Source: Oscillatoriales cyanobacterium (GTDB lineage Bacteria; Cyanobacteriota; Cyanobacteriia; Cyanobacteriales; Microcoleaceae). From it: a DNA stretch of 39,185 bases. Made by a program: the position numbers and the translations under genes. Shown here piece after piece: positions 16,138 to 24,092 of the stretch (the first letter of the stretch is position 1; every line of letters starts with the position of its first letter). The notes beneath the pieces were generated by a model. It had not been told where the DNA came from and did not search any database. It saw nothing but the letters and a program-made list of their open reading frames with translations. The DNA lies in contig REAP01000085.1 of assembly GCA_004294385.1 (NCBI GenBank), positions 1-39,185 on the forward strand, written 5' to 3'.

Positions 16138-16989
16138 ATGACTAAACTAGATTTACGTGTTCGGGCGATCGGCAAAAAGTGGCTTTGGATACAAGCTACA
16201 CTAGCATTTGCCTTTCTCTATTTGCCAATTCTGATCTTAATTATTTATTCTTTCAACACCTCCAAATTTAACGCAGTTTGGCGCGGTTTTACCCTCGATT
16301 GGTATCGTAGTTTATTCAGCGATGCGGGTACACTGGGAATTGGTAGTAGTAGTGCCGGAATTTGGACTGCACTCAACAATAGTTTGCTGATTGCGGTTAT
16401 TTCAACTCTGTTAGCCACAATTTTTGGTACAATGATTGCGCTAGCACTGGAACGCTTTCATTTTCCCGGACGCAAAATGGTGGAAACTTTACTGTTTTTG
16501 CCGATTATTATGCCCGAAATTGCGATCGGTATTTCACTGTTAGTTTTCTTTACTCTAATATTTCGGATTGTCGAAAATCTCACAGGGATTCACCTCAATC
16601 TCGGTTTACCTACAGTAATTATCGGTCATGTTACTTTTAATATTTCGTTTGTGACTATTACTGTCAGGGCTAGTTTAGCAGAACTAGATCCTATATTAGA
16701 ACAAGCAGCATTTGACTTGGGTGCGAATGAATGGCGGACTTTTTGGCGGATCACATTTCCTCTAATTTGGCCTGGTATTTTTAGCGGGGCGCTGCTAGCT
16801 TTTACTTTGTCTCTTGACGATTTTGTGGTGACATTCTTTACTACTGGTGTTGGTTCTATGACTCTACCACTATTTGTTTATGGCATGATCAAGTTTGCGG
16901 TAACACCAGCGATTAATGCGATATCAACTTTAATGTTGTTGGCTTCCCTATTGTTGGTTGTGTCATCGCTCAAAGTTAAAAAAAGTTAA
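16138..16989 (+). CDS. potC: Spermidine/putrescine ABC transporter permease PotC
   Basis: A 283-residue second permease of the polyamine transporter. The EAA-type loop reads EQAAFDLGANEWRTFWRITFP and the LSLDDFVVTFFTTG motif is typical of PotC. Six membrane segments are visible. The ATG start at 16138 is the last unit of a TAATGAC heptamer repeat, so the start codon is provided by repeat DNA, and no clear ribosome-binding site precedes it. It pairs with PotB as the membrane channel, with PotA as ATPase and PotD as binding protein. Confidence 0.92.
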   Translation: MTKLDLRVRAIGKKWLWIQATLAFAFLYLPILILIIYSFNTSKFNAVWRGFTLDWYRSLFSDAGTLGIGSSSAGIWTALNNSLLIAVISTLLATIFGTMIALALERFHFPGRKMVETLLFLPIIMPEIAIGISLLVFFTLIFRIVENLTGIHLNLGLPTVIIGHVTFNISFVTITVRASLAELDPILEQAAFDLGANEWRTFWRITFPLIWPGIFSGALLAFTLSLDDFVVTFFTTGVGSMTLPLFVYGMIKFAVTPAINAISTLMLLASLLLVVSSLKVKKS

Positions 16990-17168
16990 AAATAATACTT
17001 TCTGTGTCATAATTAATATTGCGGCAACAGAGATATTGCACCATGATCAAGAACAGGCAAGATGCCTGTTTCACAAAGAATAGATTTTCTTGTGGGGTGG
17101 GCATCCTGCCCGCCCGTTAAAGGCTTATTGACAATGCTACAAGATGTGAGATACAACTAACAAAACTT
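16990..17168. repeat. potC-potD spacer with GGAACAGGC-family palindromes
   Basis: Two palindromes, GAACAGGCAAGATGCCTGTTT (about 17052-17074) and a GGTGGGCATCCTGCCCGCC version (about 17096-17115), fill the gap between potC and potD. The second has a GGGCA/TGCCC stem instead of CAGGCA/TGCCTG. Confidence 0.75.
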
Positions 17169-18230
17169 ATGAAACGCTTACTGACTTTATTACTTTTGTT
17201 TTTGATTAGTGCTATAGTGCCTTTTGGTTGTAGCAGTACAGGTGCTAAACAGCAACAAGTGCTGAGTATTTATAATTATGCGTCTTATATCGCCCCAGAT
17301 GCGATCGCACAATTCGAGAAAGAGAACAATGTCAAGATTCAATACGACACTTTCGAGAACAGCGATGCACTTTATGCCAAACTAAAACAGGGCAATCCTG
17401 GCTATGACCTAATCTTTCCCGCAGATTACATGGTGAAAATTATGGTCAAGGAAAATCTAATTGAACCGCTGAATATTAACAATATTCCTAACCATAAAAA
17501 TCTTGATGCTAAATATATCAATCAAGTATTTGACCCAGGCAATAAATATTCTTTACCCTATCAGTGGGGAACAATGGGAATTGGTTACAATACAAAAGTA
17601 ACTAAGGGCGAAATCAATAGTTGGGCATCAATGTTTGACTCGAAATATGCGGGAAAAATTGCATGGCAAGATGATGCTAGATATACTTTTGCTGGGGTTT
17701 TAATTTATTTAGGATTTGACCCAAATACAACTAATCCTGAAGAGATTAACAAAGCCCGCGATTTGCTGATCAAAAATAAAAATATCATTGCTGCTTTTGT
17801 CCCCGATACTGGTCAAACCTTGTTAGATCAAGGCGAAGTAAATCTGACAATGGAATGGAGTGGTGATATTTTCCAAGTCATGAAAGAGAATCCCAACCTG
17901 GGCTATGCTATTCCGAAAGAAGGAACGATTATCTTTTCTGATAATATGGCAATTCCCAAAGGTGCGGTTCATAAAGAGTTAGCTGAAAAATTCATTAACT
18001 TTGTTTTAGTGCCAGAGGTTGGTGCAAAGATTTCTAATTTTACCCATTTTGGATCGCCTAATAAACTAGCAATAGAAAAAGGTTTGATCGATCCGAAAGA
18101 TTTGAAAAATCCTCAAATATACCCGGCTGACAAGGCGTTTGCTAATATGAAATTTTTGCAGGATGTCGGAAAAGCCACTGCATTATACGATCGAGCTTGG
18201 ACTGAAGTTAAAGCAAGTGCAGGGAAATAA
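17169..18230 (+). CDS. potD: Spermidine/putrescine-binding lipoprotein PotD
   Basis: A 353-residue periplasmic substrate-binding protein of the polyamine transporter. The N-terminus is a lipoprotein-type signal (KRLLTLLLLFLISAIVPFGC) with Cys21 as likely lipidated residue, although the lipobox PFGC is not ideal. The mature part shows the PotD/PotF fold hallmarks LSIYNYASYIAPDAIAQFE, YDLIFPADYMV, LPYQWGTMGIGYN and TMEWSGD. It captures polyamine outside the membrane and delivers it to PotBC. It is followed 45 bases later by potA. Confidence 0.92.
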   Translation: MKRLLTLLLLFLISAIVPFGCSSTGAKQQQVLSIYNYASYIAPDAIAQFEKENNVKIQYDTFENSDALYAKLKQGNPGYDLIFPADYMVKIMVKENLIEPLNINNIPNHKNLDAKYINQVFDPGNKYSLPYQWGTMGIGYNTKVTKGEINSWASMFDSKYAGKIAWQDDARYTFAGVLIYLGFDPNTTNPEEINKARDLLIKNKNIIAAFVPDTGQTLLDQGEVNLTMEWSGDIFQVMKENPNLGYAIPKEGTIIFSDNMAIPKGAVHKELAEKFINFVLVPEVGAKISNFTHFGSPNKLAIEKGLIDPKDLKNPQIYPADKAFANMKFLQDVGKATALYDRAWTEVKASAGK

Positions 18231-18275
18231 ACATACGAGGTATTTCTACTACAAATTTAGGGATTTTTTAACACA

Positions 18276-19364
18276 ATGCACGCGGTACAACTCCTGGACG
18301 TTTCCAAGTTATTTAAAACTGTTCGCAGCCCAGATTTTTTAGCTGTAGATAACATCAATTTGCAGATTTTTGACAAAGAGTTTTTTTCGTTACTCGGCCC
18401 TTCCGGCTGCGGAAAAACTACTACTTTGCGAATGATTGCGGGATTTGAAATGCCCACAGCGGGGCAAATTCACATTCATGGTGAACCGATGCAAAATCGA
18501 CTGCCATTTCATCGGCCTGTGAATACGGTATTTCAAAACTATGCTTTGTTTCCACACATGACAGTAGCACAAAATGTGGCTTTTGGATTGGAAATGGAAA
18601 ATTTATCGAAGCAAATAATTCGCGATCGGGTGGCAGAAATGTTAAAGTTAGTTCAGTTAACTGATGTGGAAAAACGCTATCCCCGTCAATTGTCTGGGGG
18701 ACAACAGCAACGAGTTGCATTAGCCAGAGCTTTGGTCAAACAGCCCTCTGTTTTGCTTTTGGATGAACCTCTGGGTGCGCTGGATTTAAAATTGCGAAAA
18801 GAGATGCAATTAGAGTTGAAAAAAATACAGAGAATTTTGGGGATTACGTTTATTTATGTGACTCACGATCAGGAAGAAGCACTAACGATGTCGGATAGAA
18901 TTGCGGTGATGGATGGAGGGAAATTACAACAAGTGGGAACGCCTGTTGAGATTTATGAATATCCGCAAACGCGGTTTGTGGCTGAGTTTATTGGTGATAG
19001 TAATTTTTTGACTGGGCGTGTGGTGGAAAGGCAAAGTGGTAAGATAATTGTGTTGGTCGATCAAGTGTTACCTGTGTTAGTTGCTACAACTGAGGATATT
19101 CCGGCGGGAAAGGTTGTTACTTTGGTTTTGCGACCGGAAAAGGTGGGTATTTATCCGGCTGATTATGCGGCTGAAAATACTTGGCTGGGAACTGTAACAG
19201 AGGTTGTTTATATTGGCACTGATACGCGCTATACGGTGGGTTTGACGGCGAAAAGCTCGATCGCGATTCGTAGACAAAATTTACACAGGGATGACTTGCA
19301 GCGCCACAGAGTGGGCGATCGGGTTCAGGTAGCTGTCCCGCCAGAAAGTATTTGTATTTTGTGA
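18276..19364 (+). CDS. potA: Spermidine/putrescine ABC transporter ATPase PotA
   Basis: A 362-residue ATPase that drives the polyamine transporter. Walker A is GPSGCGKTT at 41-49, the signature LSGGQQQRVALARAL, Walker B LLLDEPLGALD and the H-loop THDQEEALTMSD. After the ATPase domain comes a C-terminal TOBE-like regulatory domain (about 240-362), as in PotA. It completes the order potB-C-D-A. The next gene, the nuclease-like one, starts 33 bases later in the same direction and could be read from the same transcript. Confidence 0.93.
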   Translation: MHAVQLLDVSKLFKTVRSPDFLAVDNINLQIFDKEFFSLLGPSGCGKTTTLRMIAGFEMPTAGQIHIHGEPMQNRLPFHRPVNTVFQNYALFPHMTVAQNVAFGLEMENLSKQIIRDRVAEMLKLVQLTDVEKRYPRQLSGGQQQRVALARALVKQPSVLLLDEPLGALDLKLRKEMQLELKKIQRILGITFIYVTHDQEEALTMSDRIAVMDGGKLQQVGTPVEIYEYPQTRFVAEFIGDSNFLTGRVVERQSGKIIVLVDQVLPVLVATTEDIPAGKVVTLVLRPEKVGIYPADYAAENTWLGTVTEVVYIGTDTRYTVGLTAKSSIAIRRQNLHRDDLQRHRVGDRVQVAVPPESICIL

Positions 19365-19397
19365 ATATTATCGAAGTCCAACAAGAGTATAATAACG

Positions 19398-19916
19398 GTG
19401 AATCCAGAATATATCCAGCAAAGCAAAGCCATCTACGAAAATGCCGAACCAGAATATCGGCGATCTTATTTTGATGAGGTAGCTGGCGGATTTGTGCTCA
19501 TCCACCAAGAGCACAATCTTAATGATTCGGAAAGTTTTGTCGCTGAAGTTTTGGCTAAAATGGGAAAGAGAGTTACACTGTTGAGCGAGCAAGCAGCAGA
19601 GGGTGTGAGAACGCCAGACGCTGAGATTGACGGTGAAATTTGCGAATTTAAGGAATTAACGAAAGAGTCTAGTAATCTAAAAAATAGAGTACAAGAAGGG
19701 TTTGGAAAAGCCAAAAATCAAAGTGCCAATGCAGTCATTTTTCACGTAAATATAGAAATTTACGATATTCGAGAGATAGATGAAGGCATCAGGCAAGCTA
19801 TATATTGGGATGTTAACAACCTGATGCAGACTATCATTTTGGTTTTCAATAACCAATCTGTTCAAAAAATCACTAGAGAGGAATGGGAAAATGGGAAGCG
19901 TTTTTCAAGAATTTGA
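19398..19916 (+). CDS. Predicted PD-(D/E)xK-like nuclease resembling CdiA C-terminal tRNase domains
   Basis: A 172-residue protein starting with GTG. The region GGFVLIHQEHN, then VAEVLAKMGKRVTLLSE, then TPDAEIDGEICEFKEL, then RVQEGFGKAKNQSANAVIFH matches my memory of the CdiA C-terminal tRNase family. The likely active site is Asp in TPD and Glu/Lys in EFK. In that family the domain is a toxin at the end of huge secreted proteins or a free module in mobile DNA; here it is free-standing with no secretion signal. Its end overlaps the next gene by 26 bases, an arrangement often seen for toxin-immunity pairs. The family call is by motif recall only; activity is not shown. Confidence 0.6.
   Translation: MNPEYIQQSKAIYENAEPEYRRSYFDEVAGGFVLIHQEHNLNDSESFVAEVLAKMGKRVTLLSEQAAEGVRTPDAEIDGEICEFKELTKESSNLKNRVQEGFGKAKNQSANAVIFHVNIEIYDIREIDEGIRQAIYWDVNNLMQTIILVFNNQSVQKITREEWENGKRFSRI
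19875..19882 (+). promoter_or_regulatory. Ribosome-binding site deciding the thiG fusion start
   Basis: AGAGAGGA lies 8 bases before the ATG at 19891, inside the end of the nuclease-like gene. It supports translation from the long start, giving the fused ThiG. Confidence 0.75.
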
Positions 19917-20934
19917 AGAAATCGTAAATAGCGGTATAAAAAATAATATGCCGCACGATGCAAGACTGATTATTGTTGGAGAAATACTCTACGCAGTAAC
20001 TAGAGACGAACTAACCAATAAGGAAGGTTGGCTGCTAGAAAATATGCTCGGAGGTAGAGAAAAATGGGAAAAGGGGCTAGAATATGCTATTTTTGGAGAC
20101 CCAAAACAAGGACACATAGCGCCACCCTTAACTATCTCAGACAAACCTCTAATTATTGCTGGCAAAACTTTTCATTCTCGTTTAATGACTGGTACGGGAA
20201 AATATCGCAGCATTGCAGAAATGCAGCAAAGTGTCAATGCTAGTAGGTGCGAAATTGTGACGGTGGCTGTGCGGCGTGTGCAAACAAATGCTCCCGGACA
20301 TGAAGGATTGGCGGAAGCTCTGGATTGGACTAAAATTTGGATGTTGCCCAATACTGCGGGTTGTCAAACTGCGGATGAGGCGATTAGAGTGGCTCGTTTG
20401 GGTAGGGAGATGGCGAAGCTTTTAGGGCAGGAAGATAATAATTTTGTGAAGTTAGAAGTGATTCCTGATGCTAAATATTTGTTGCCAGATCCGATCGGCA
20501 CTTTGGAAGCAGCAGAACAATTAGTCAAGGAAGGTTTTGCGGTTTTGCCTTATATCAATGCCGATCCCCTGCTGGCAAAACGCCTGGAAGAAGTTGGCTG
20601 TGCGACAGTCATGCCTTTGGGTTCGCCGATCGGTTCGGGACAAGGAATCAATAATGCTGCCAATATTCAAATAATTATTGACACGGTGAAGATTCCTGTG
20701 GTGGTGGATGCGGGGATCGGCACGCCCAGTGAGGCGGCGCAAGCGATGGAAATGGGTGCTGATGCACTGTTGATTAATTCGGCGATCGCAAATGCCCAAA
20801 ATTCCGCAGCAATGGCAAAAGCAATGGGAATGGCGACGGAAGCGGGACGTTTAGCGTACTTAGCCGGAAGAATGCCGGTCAAGGATTATGCGATCGCCTC
20901 TTCTCCCCAAACAGGTACTGTCACCTCGAAATAA
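19891..20934 (+). CDS. thiG: Thiazole synthase ThiG with an extra N-terminal domain (in-frame fusion)
   Basis: The C-terminal ~265 residues are a complete ThiG (thiazole synthase of thiamine biosynthesis, a TIM-barrel enzyme using ThiS-thiocarboxylate, deoxyxylulose-5-phosphate and dehydroglycine). Hallmarks are FHSRLMTGTGKY, VAVRRVQTN, the Schiff-base Lys187 in VKLEVIPD, VMPLGSPIGSG, and VVVDAGIGTPSEAAQAMEMG. Normal ThiG begins near residue 81 (LTISDKPLIIAGKTF). The first ~80 residues are unrelated, acidic and unrecognised. AGAGAGGA at 19875-19882 is an excellent ribosome-binding site for the ATG at 19891, and no ATG, GTG or TTG lies in frame between Met52 and the ThiG core Met99. Length is 347 against about 260 for the family. 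Confidence 0.9.
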   Translation: MGSVFQEFEEIVNSGIKNNMPHDARLIIVGEILYAVTRDELTNKEGWLLENMLGGREKWEKGLEYAIFGDPKQGHIAPPLTISDKPLIIAGKTFHSRLMTGTGKYRSIAEMQQSVNASRCEIVTVAVRRVQTNAPGHEGLAEALDWTKIWMLPNTAGCQTADEAIRVARLGREMAKLLGQEDNNFVKLEVIPDAKYLLPDPIGTLEAAEQLVKEGFAVLPYINADPLLAKRLEEVGCATVMPLGSPIGSGQGINNAANIQIIIDTVKIPVVVDAGIGTPSEAAQAMEMGADALLINSAIANAQNSAAMAKAMGMATEAGRLAYLAGRMPVKDYAIASSPQTGTVTSK

Positions 20935-21003
20935 ATTCTTGAATTTTCGTGGGCAGTTTTTTGGTACAGTTGTAAACATCAAAAATACTAAGGATTGTGA
21001 CTA

Positions 21004-21171
21004 ATGCCTTACATCAAGGATGACGATGGACGCTTGAACAACTTTGCTAAAGAGCCGAAGGTGTATGAAGCCATACCTCCCAATAAAAATCAGCAACGGA
21101 ACTATATCATCCTGGGTATTGCGGCGGTGATGTTAGTTGCGGGTTTGGTGTTTGTGGCTGCTTCTGTGTAA
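21004..21171 (+). CDS. psb34: Psb34-type photosystem II assembly protein (ssl1498 family)
   Basis: A 55-residue protein with one membrane helix (about residues 34-53). The N-terminal motif GRLNNFAKEPKVYEA is the Hlip-like signature of the Psb34 / ssl1498 family, which binds the CP47 side of photosystem II during assembly (family knowledge). TAAGGA about 9 bases before the ATG is a good ribosome-binding site. It is read alone, 69 bases after thiG, and followed by an intrinsic terminator. No chlorophyll-binding ExxNxR motif is present, as expected for this family. Confidence 0.82.
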   Translation: MPYIKDDDGRLNNFAKEPKVYEAIPPNKNQQRNYIILGIAAVMLVAGLVFVAASV

Positions 21172-21226
21172 AAACAGGGCTGACATTCACGACAGATTCA
21201 AATCGCGATTTTAAATAACTCTTGAG

Positions 21227-21263
21227 AAAACCATGTTTCCCTACTAAGGTCAACATGGTTTTT
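21227..21263 (+). terminator. Rho-independent terminator after psb34
   Basis: AAAACCATGTT (21227-21237) pairs with AACATGGTTTT (21252-21262) around a 14-base loop and ends in a T-run. It lies 55 bases after the psb34 stop. Confidence 0.8.
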
Positions 21264-21477
21264 GTGTTTAAATAAAAGCAGGAAAAGGTAAAAGTCCTGA
21301 GCAACGCCACACGAGCTGAAAGACTAGATCAGACCAAAAGCAAAGGACAGAATTACGTTCTAATAGACATCTCCTAAAAAGCTTGTCAAGAACAGGCAGG
21401 ATGCCTGTTACACAGTAAATATGGTCGATGTCTAATGCCTAAGTTCTATAAAATCTAAAATCTAAAATCGGCTGACT
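21264..21477. repeat. Spacer with palindrome and AATCTAA heptamers
   Basis: This gap before the TPR gene has a GAACAGGCAGGATGCCTGTT palindrome (about 21390-21412) and three tandem AAAATCT heptamers (21450-21470) that end just before the start codon of the TPR gene. No gene is seen. Confidence 0.65.
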
Positions 21478-23724
21478 GTGATGTCTATTCCTTCCCAAAA
21501 AGTTTCTAGCTCGAATAAGCTGATTTACCAACGGTTGAAACAGGCACTTGAACTGAATTTGCGCCGTCAAATTTTTATCGCCGCCTGCGATGACTTGTGC
21601 TTGCGGGACTGTTTAGCAGCCCGCTTGGAGGCAGAATTGGCGACTACTGAACCAGACGAAATTTCTCTCTCGCCGATCGCACATCCCCGATTTGTGAGCT
21701 TACAACTCAACCTGGGCGATCCAAATCCTTGGGGTTCGATCGCACAGTGGTTGACCGAACACCCACTGGCCGAAAATGCGCGCAACTACAGCCAATTGCC
21801 CGGATTTCAAATTTTGGGGGCAGAACATCTAACTCGCCACTCAGCAGCCGTCCAGTGGTCTTTCCTGAGCTATTTGAGGGACATCGAAACACACCTGGAA
21901 GTGTGGGAATCTCCTCTGCTGTTGTGGGTGTCGCGACCTTGGCTGAATTCGATCGAACAGTCAGCCCCGGAATTTTGGCACTGGCGAACCGGAGTATTTG
22001 AGTTTGAAGGAGAACCGACACCCTCGGCGCGCCAATGGGAGTTTGGAGACAAACAGGAATTAGGCGAGCAATTTTTAAGTTCCAAATCTGGACAATCAAA
22101 AGTCTCTGATTCCCCATCTCCTGTTACTAATTCCTCAACTCCCAATTCCCCAATTCCCAATTCCCAATTCCCAATTCCCAATTCCCCAATTCCCAATTCT
22201 CCATCCAGAAGACTCAATTCTAAATCTATTGAACTAGCAGATCTGGTGCTAGCAGCAGCTTCTGAGGAGTTGGGAACCCAAAATCAGGCTGCATCGGAGG
22301 AACATTTACAGCCCTTGCAAACTTTGCAATACATTGAACTGTTACAAGAAAATGAGTGTTCCTCCGAAGTGTTGGCTTTGGCTTATCAAAGTTTGGGGAA
22401 TTTCTACGGCGATCGCATTCAAGCCGGAGACGCTTCTCTGCAAAACTTAACTATTGCGATTCGCGCGATCGAACAAGTTATTCATTACTTAGAAATAGAG
22501 CGCAATTCACAGCAAAATCAACAACCTACTCCCGAATGTACGCTACTAATTGACGAATTCAAACAAAACTTAACTCAATATATTCATGAGTCAAATAGCC
22601 TGCTGCCAATTGCCGATTTGCTCAACGACCTCGGCACTCTCTACTGGATGCGATCGCGATCGCGCCAGGAAAGTTATCCACAAGAAAATCCCACCTCAGA
22701 TCCAGTATTTTGCCTTGAACGCAGCATCGCCCTCTACCGAGAAGGTTTAAACAAAAAAGATGGTTCTGTTGAACTCCAAACCCGCGCCAGATTAAACAAA
22801 AATTTGGGGACTGCTTTGGCCGATTTAGCCCTCTATCAAGACAAAACTGAAAACTTACAGCAAGCAGTTACAGCCTACCAGCAAGCGCTGCTGGACATCG
22901 ACTCCACCTCAGAACCCCAACAGTATGCAGCGACTCAGAATAATTTGGCAACAGCATACTGGAGTTTAGCTCAAGACAGTCAGCCCATCGTCTACCTCAA
23001 AAGCGCGATCGCAGCATATTCCCAAGCCCTCACCTGCTACAACCCATCCACAGAACCCCTCAACTATGCTGGAGTGCAAAACAACATCGGTACGACTTGC
23101 TGGAACCTCGCCCAGCACGAACCCTCAGAAATCTTGCTGGTTAGGGCGATCGCCGCCTACCGCGAAGCCTTAAAATATCGCACCAGAGAATTAGTACCCG
23201 CCGCCGCCGCCGCCACCCAGAACAATCTCGGTATCGCTTATTGGCATTTGGCGAACCAGTTCCAGCAAAAACGCCCCCGTACAGAATCCTTACAGCAGGC
23301 AATTTTGGCCTACGAAGTCGCTTTGGATATCGCCTCCAAACTCGATCGCACCCAACTCACCTTTAACACCTTAGCCGCCCGCAACAACCTCGGACTAGCC
23401 CACTATCAACTAGCCATAGACCCAGATTTCTCCCTCAACAAAGCCGCACAAATACGCCATCTAGAAGCAGCACTGCACCATCAGTTACAAGTCTGCACCG
23501 GATGGGAACAAAATCTTCAGGACAAAGCGCTAACATATGGAGATAAACTGAACATACAAGCATCCCAGTCCAACTCCGAAGCTACTGATTCCAGGCAAAC
23601 AGCTTTGAGCTATATTGTCAAAACCATTAGAGCTTTCTATAGTGAATGTGGGCTGCAAGGTCAAAATTTAGCTTTATCCAAAGTTCCTGGAGATTTGTTA
23701 CCTGAAATCTTGCGTAGGTTGTGA
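21478..23724 (+). CDS. Tetratricopeptide repeat protein with degenerate ATPase-like N-terminal domain
   Basis: A 748-residue cyanobacterial protein; the start is GTG at 21478 or, equally likely, ATG at 21481. Residues about 10-190 look like a reduced P-loop/STAND-type domain (LNLRRQIFIAACDD, FQILGAEHLTRHS, LLLWVSRPWL) without an intact Walker A. Residues about 219-243 are a low-complexity Pro-Asn-Ser linker encoded by AATTCCC heptamers. Residues about 320-640 contain TPR units (for instance QYAATQNNLATAYWSLAQ, NYAGVQNNIGTTCWNLAQ, AATQNNLGIAYWHLANQ). It probably acts as a protein-binding scaffold. The TGA stop at 23722-23724 is the first part of an IS200/IS605-like end, so the C-terminus may be truncated. 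Confidence 0.8.
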   Translation: MMSIPSQKVSSSNKLIYQRLKQALELNLRRQIFIAACDDLCLRDCLAARLEAELATTEPDEISLSPIAHPRFVSLQLNLGDPNPWGSIAQWLTEHPLAENARNYSQLPGFQILGAEHLTRHSAAVQWSFLSYLRDIETHLEVWESPLLLWVSRPWLNSIEQSAPEFWHWRTGVFEFEGEPTPSARQWEFGDKQELGEQFLSSKSGQSKVSDSPSPVTNSSTPNSPIPNSQFPIPNSPIPNSPSRRLNSKSIELADLVLAAASEELGTQNQAASEEHLQPLQTLQYIELLQENECSSEVLALAYQSLGNFYGDRIQAGDASLQNLTIAIRAIEQVIHYLEIERNSQQNQQPTPECTLLIDEFKQNLTQYIHESNSLLPIADLLNDLGTLYWMRSRSRQESYPQENPTSDPVFCLERSIALYREGLNKKDGSVELQTRARLNKNLGTALADLALYQDKTENLQQAVTAYQQALLDIDSTSEPQQYAATQNNLATAYWSLAQDSQPIVYLKSAIAAYSQALTCYNPSTEPLNYAGVQNNIGTTCWNLAQHEPSEILLVRAIAAYREALKYRTRELVPAAAAATQNNLGIAYWHLANQFQQKRPRTESLQQAILAYEVALDIASKLDRTQLTFNTLAARNNLGLAHYQLAIDPDFSLNKAAQIRHLEAALHHQLQVCTGWEQNLQDKALTYGDKLNIQASQSNSEATDSRQTALSYIVKTIRAFYSECGLQGQNLALSKVPGDLLPEILRRL
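22134..22204 (+). repeat. AATTCCC heptamer repeat inside the TPR gene
   Basis: About ten slightly variable copies of the heptamer CCCAATT encode the PNSPIPNSQFPIPNSPIPNS linker of the TPR protein. As 7 is not a multiple of 3, three units give 21 bases and 7 residues, which explains the repeating peptide. Confidence 0.85.
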
Positions 23725-24009
23725 CACTCCCCAGCTATCAAGGCATGGGGATTCTTAATTCATCGACTGACCTTTAAGTGCTATGTCCTTTAGGCAATTC
23801 TTAAACCTTTTTAAGAGTTTTCGCGGCTAGGCGTCCAACAGTTTATGCCGAAAAGTGTGTCTCAACCGTTTCACGAGGGCAAAGGAGTTCAACCTTGACT
23901 ATTAAAGTATACTAAAAATACAAGCAAAATCGAGGTTTTTAGGAATGGAGCTAAGAAATTAAAGTCGTCCTAAAAGGACGGGGTTTTAAACCCAATTTTC
24001 TGATAAAAA
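23722..24009 (-). mobile_element. Non-autonomous relic of an IS200/IS605-type element
   Basis: This gap between the TPR and regulator genes has two ends typical of cyanobacterial IS200/IS605-type (TnpB) elements. At 23724-23755, ACTCCCC...CATGGGGATTC is the inverse of the usual ...GGGGAGTGT right end. At 23964-24009 is a hairpin (GTCCTAAAAGGAC) followed by GGGGTTTTAAACCCAATTTT. No transposase reading frame remains between them. A second copy of the 23964-24009 end occurs in the opposite direction at 26529-26572. The element would read right to left. Confidence 0.5.
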
Positions 24010-24092
24010 GCTGAATTTTTCTGAATATGTATCCAGTTTTCTATTATCATGGCTAAATATTCTTGCCTAATTATTCAAACAAAATTGTGGTC

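Noticed and set aside
19891..20934. Sequencing error as the cause of the thiG fusion
   Set aside because: The frame stays open from a strong ribosome-binding site to the ThiG stop. An indel would have to create this by chance, though a substituted stop codon cannot be excluded from one sequence.
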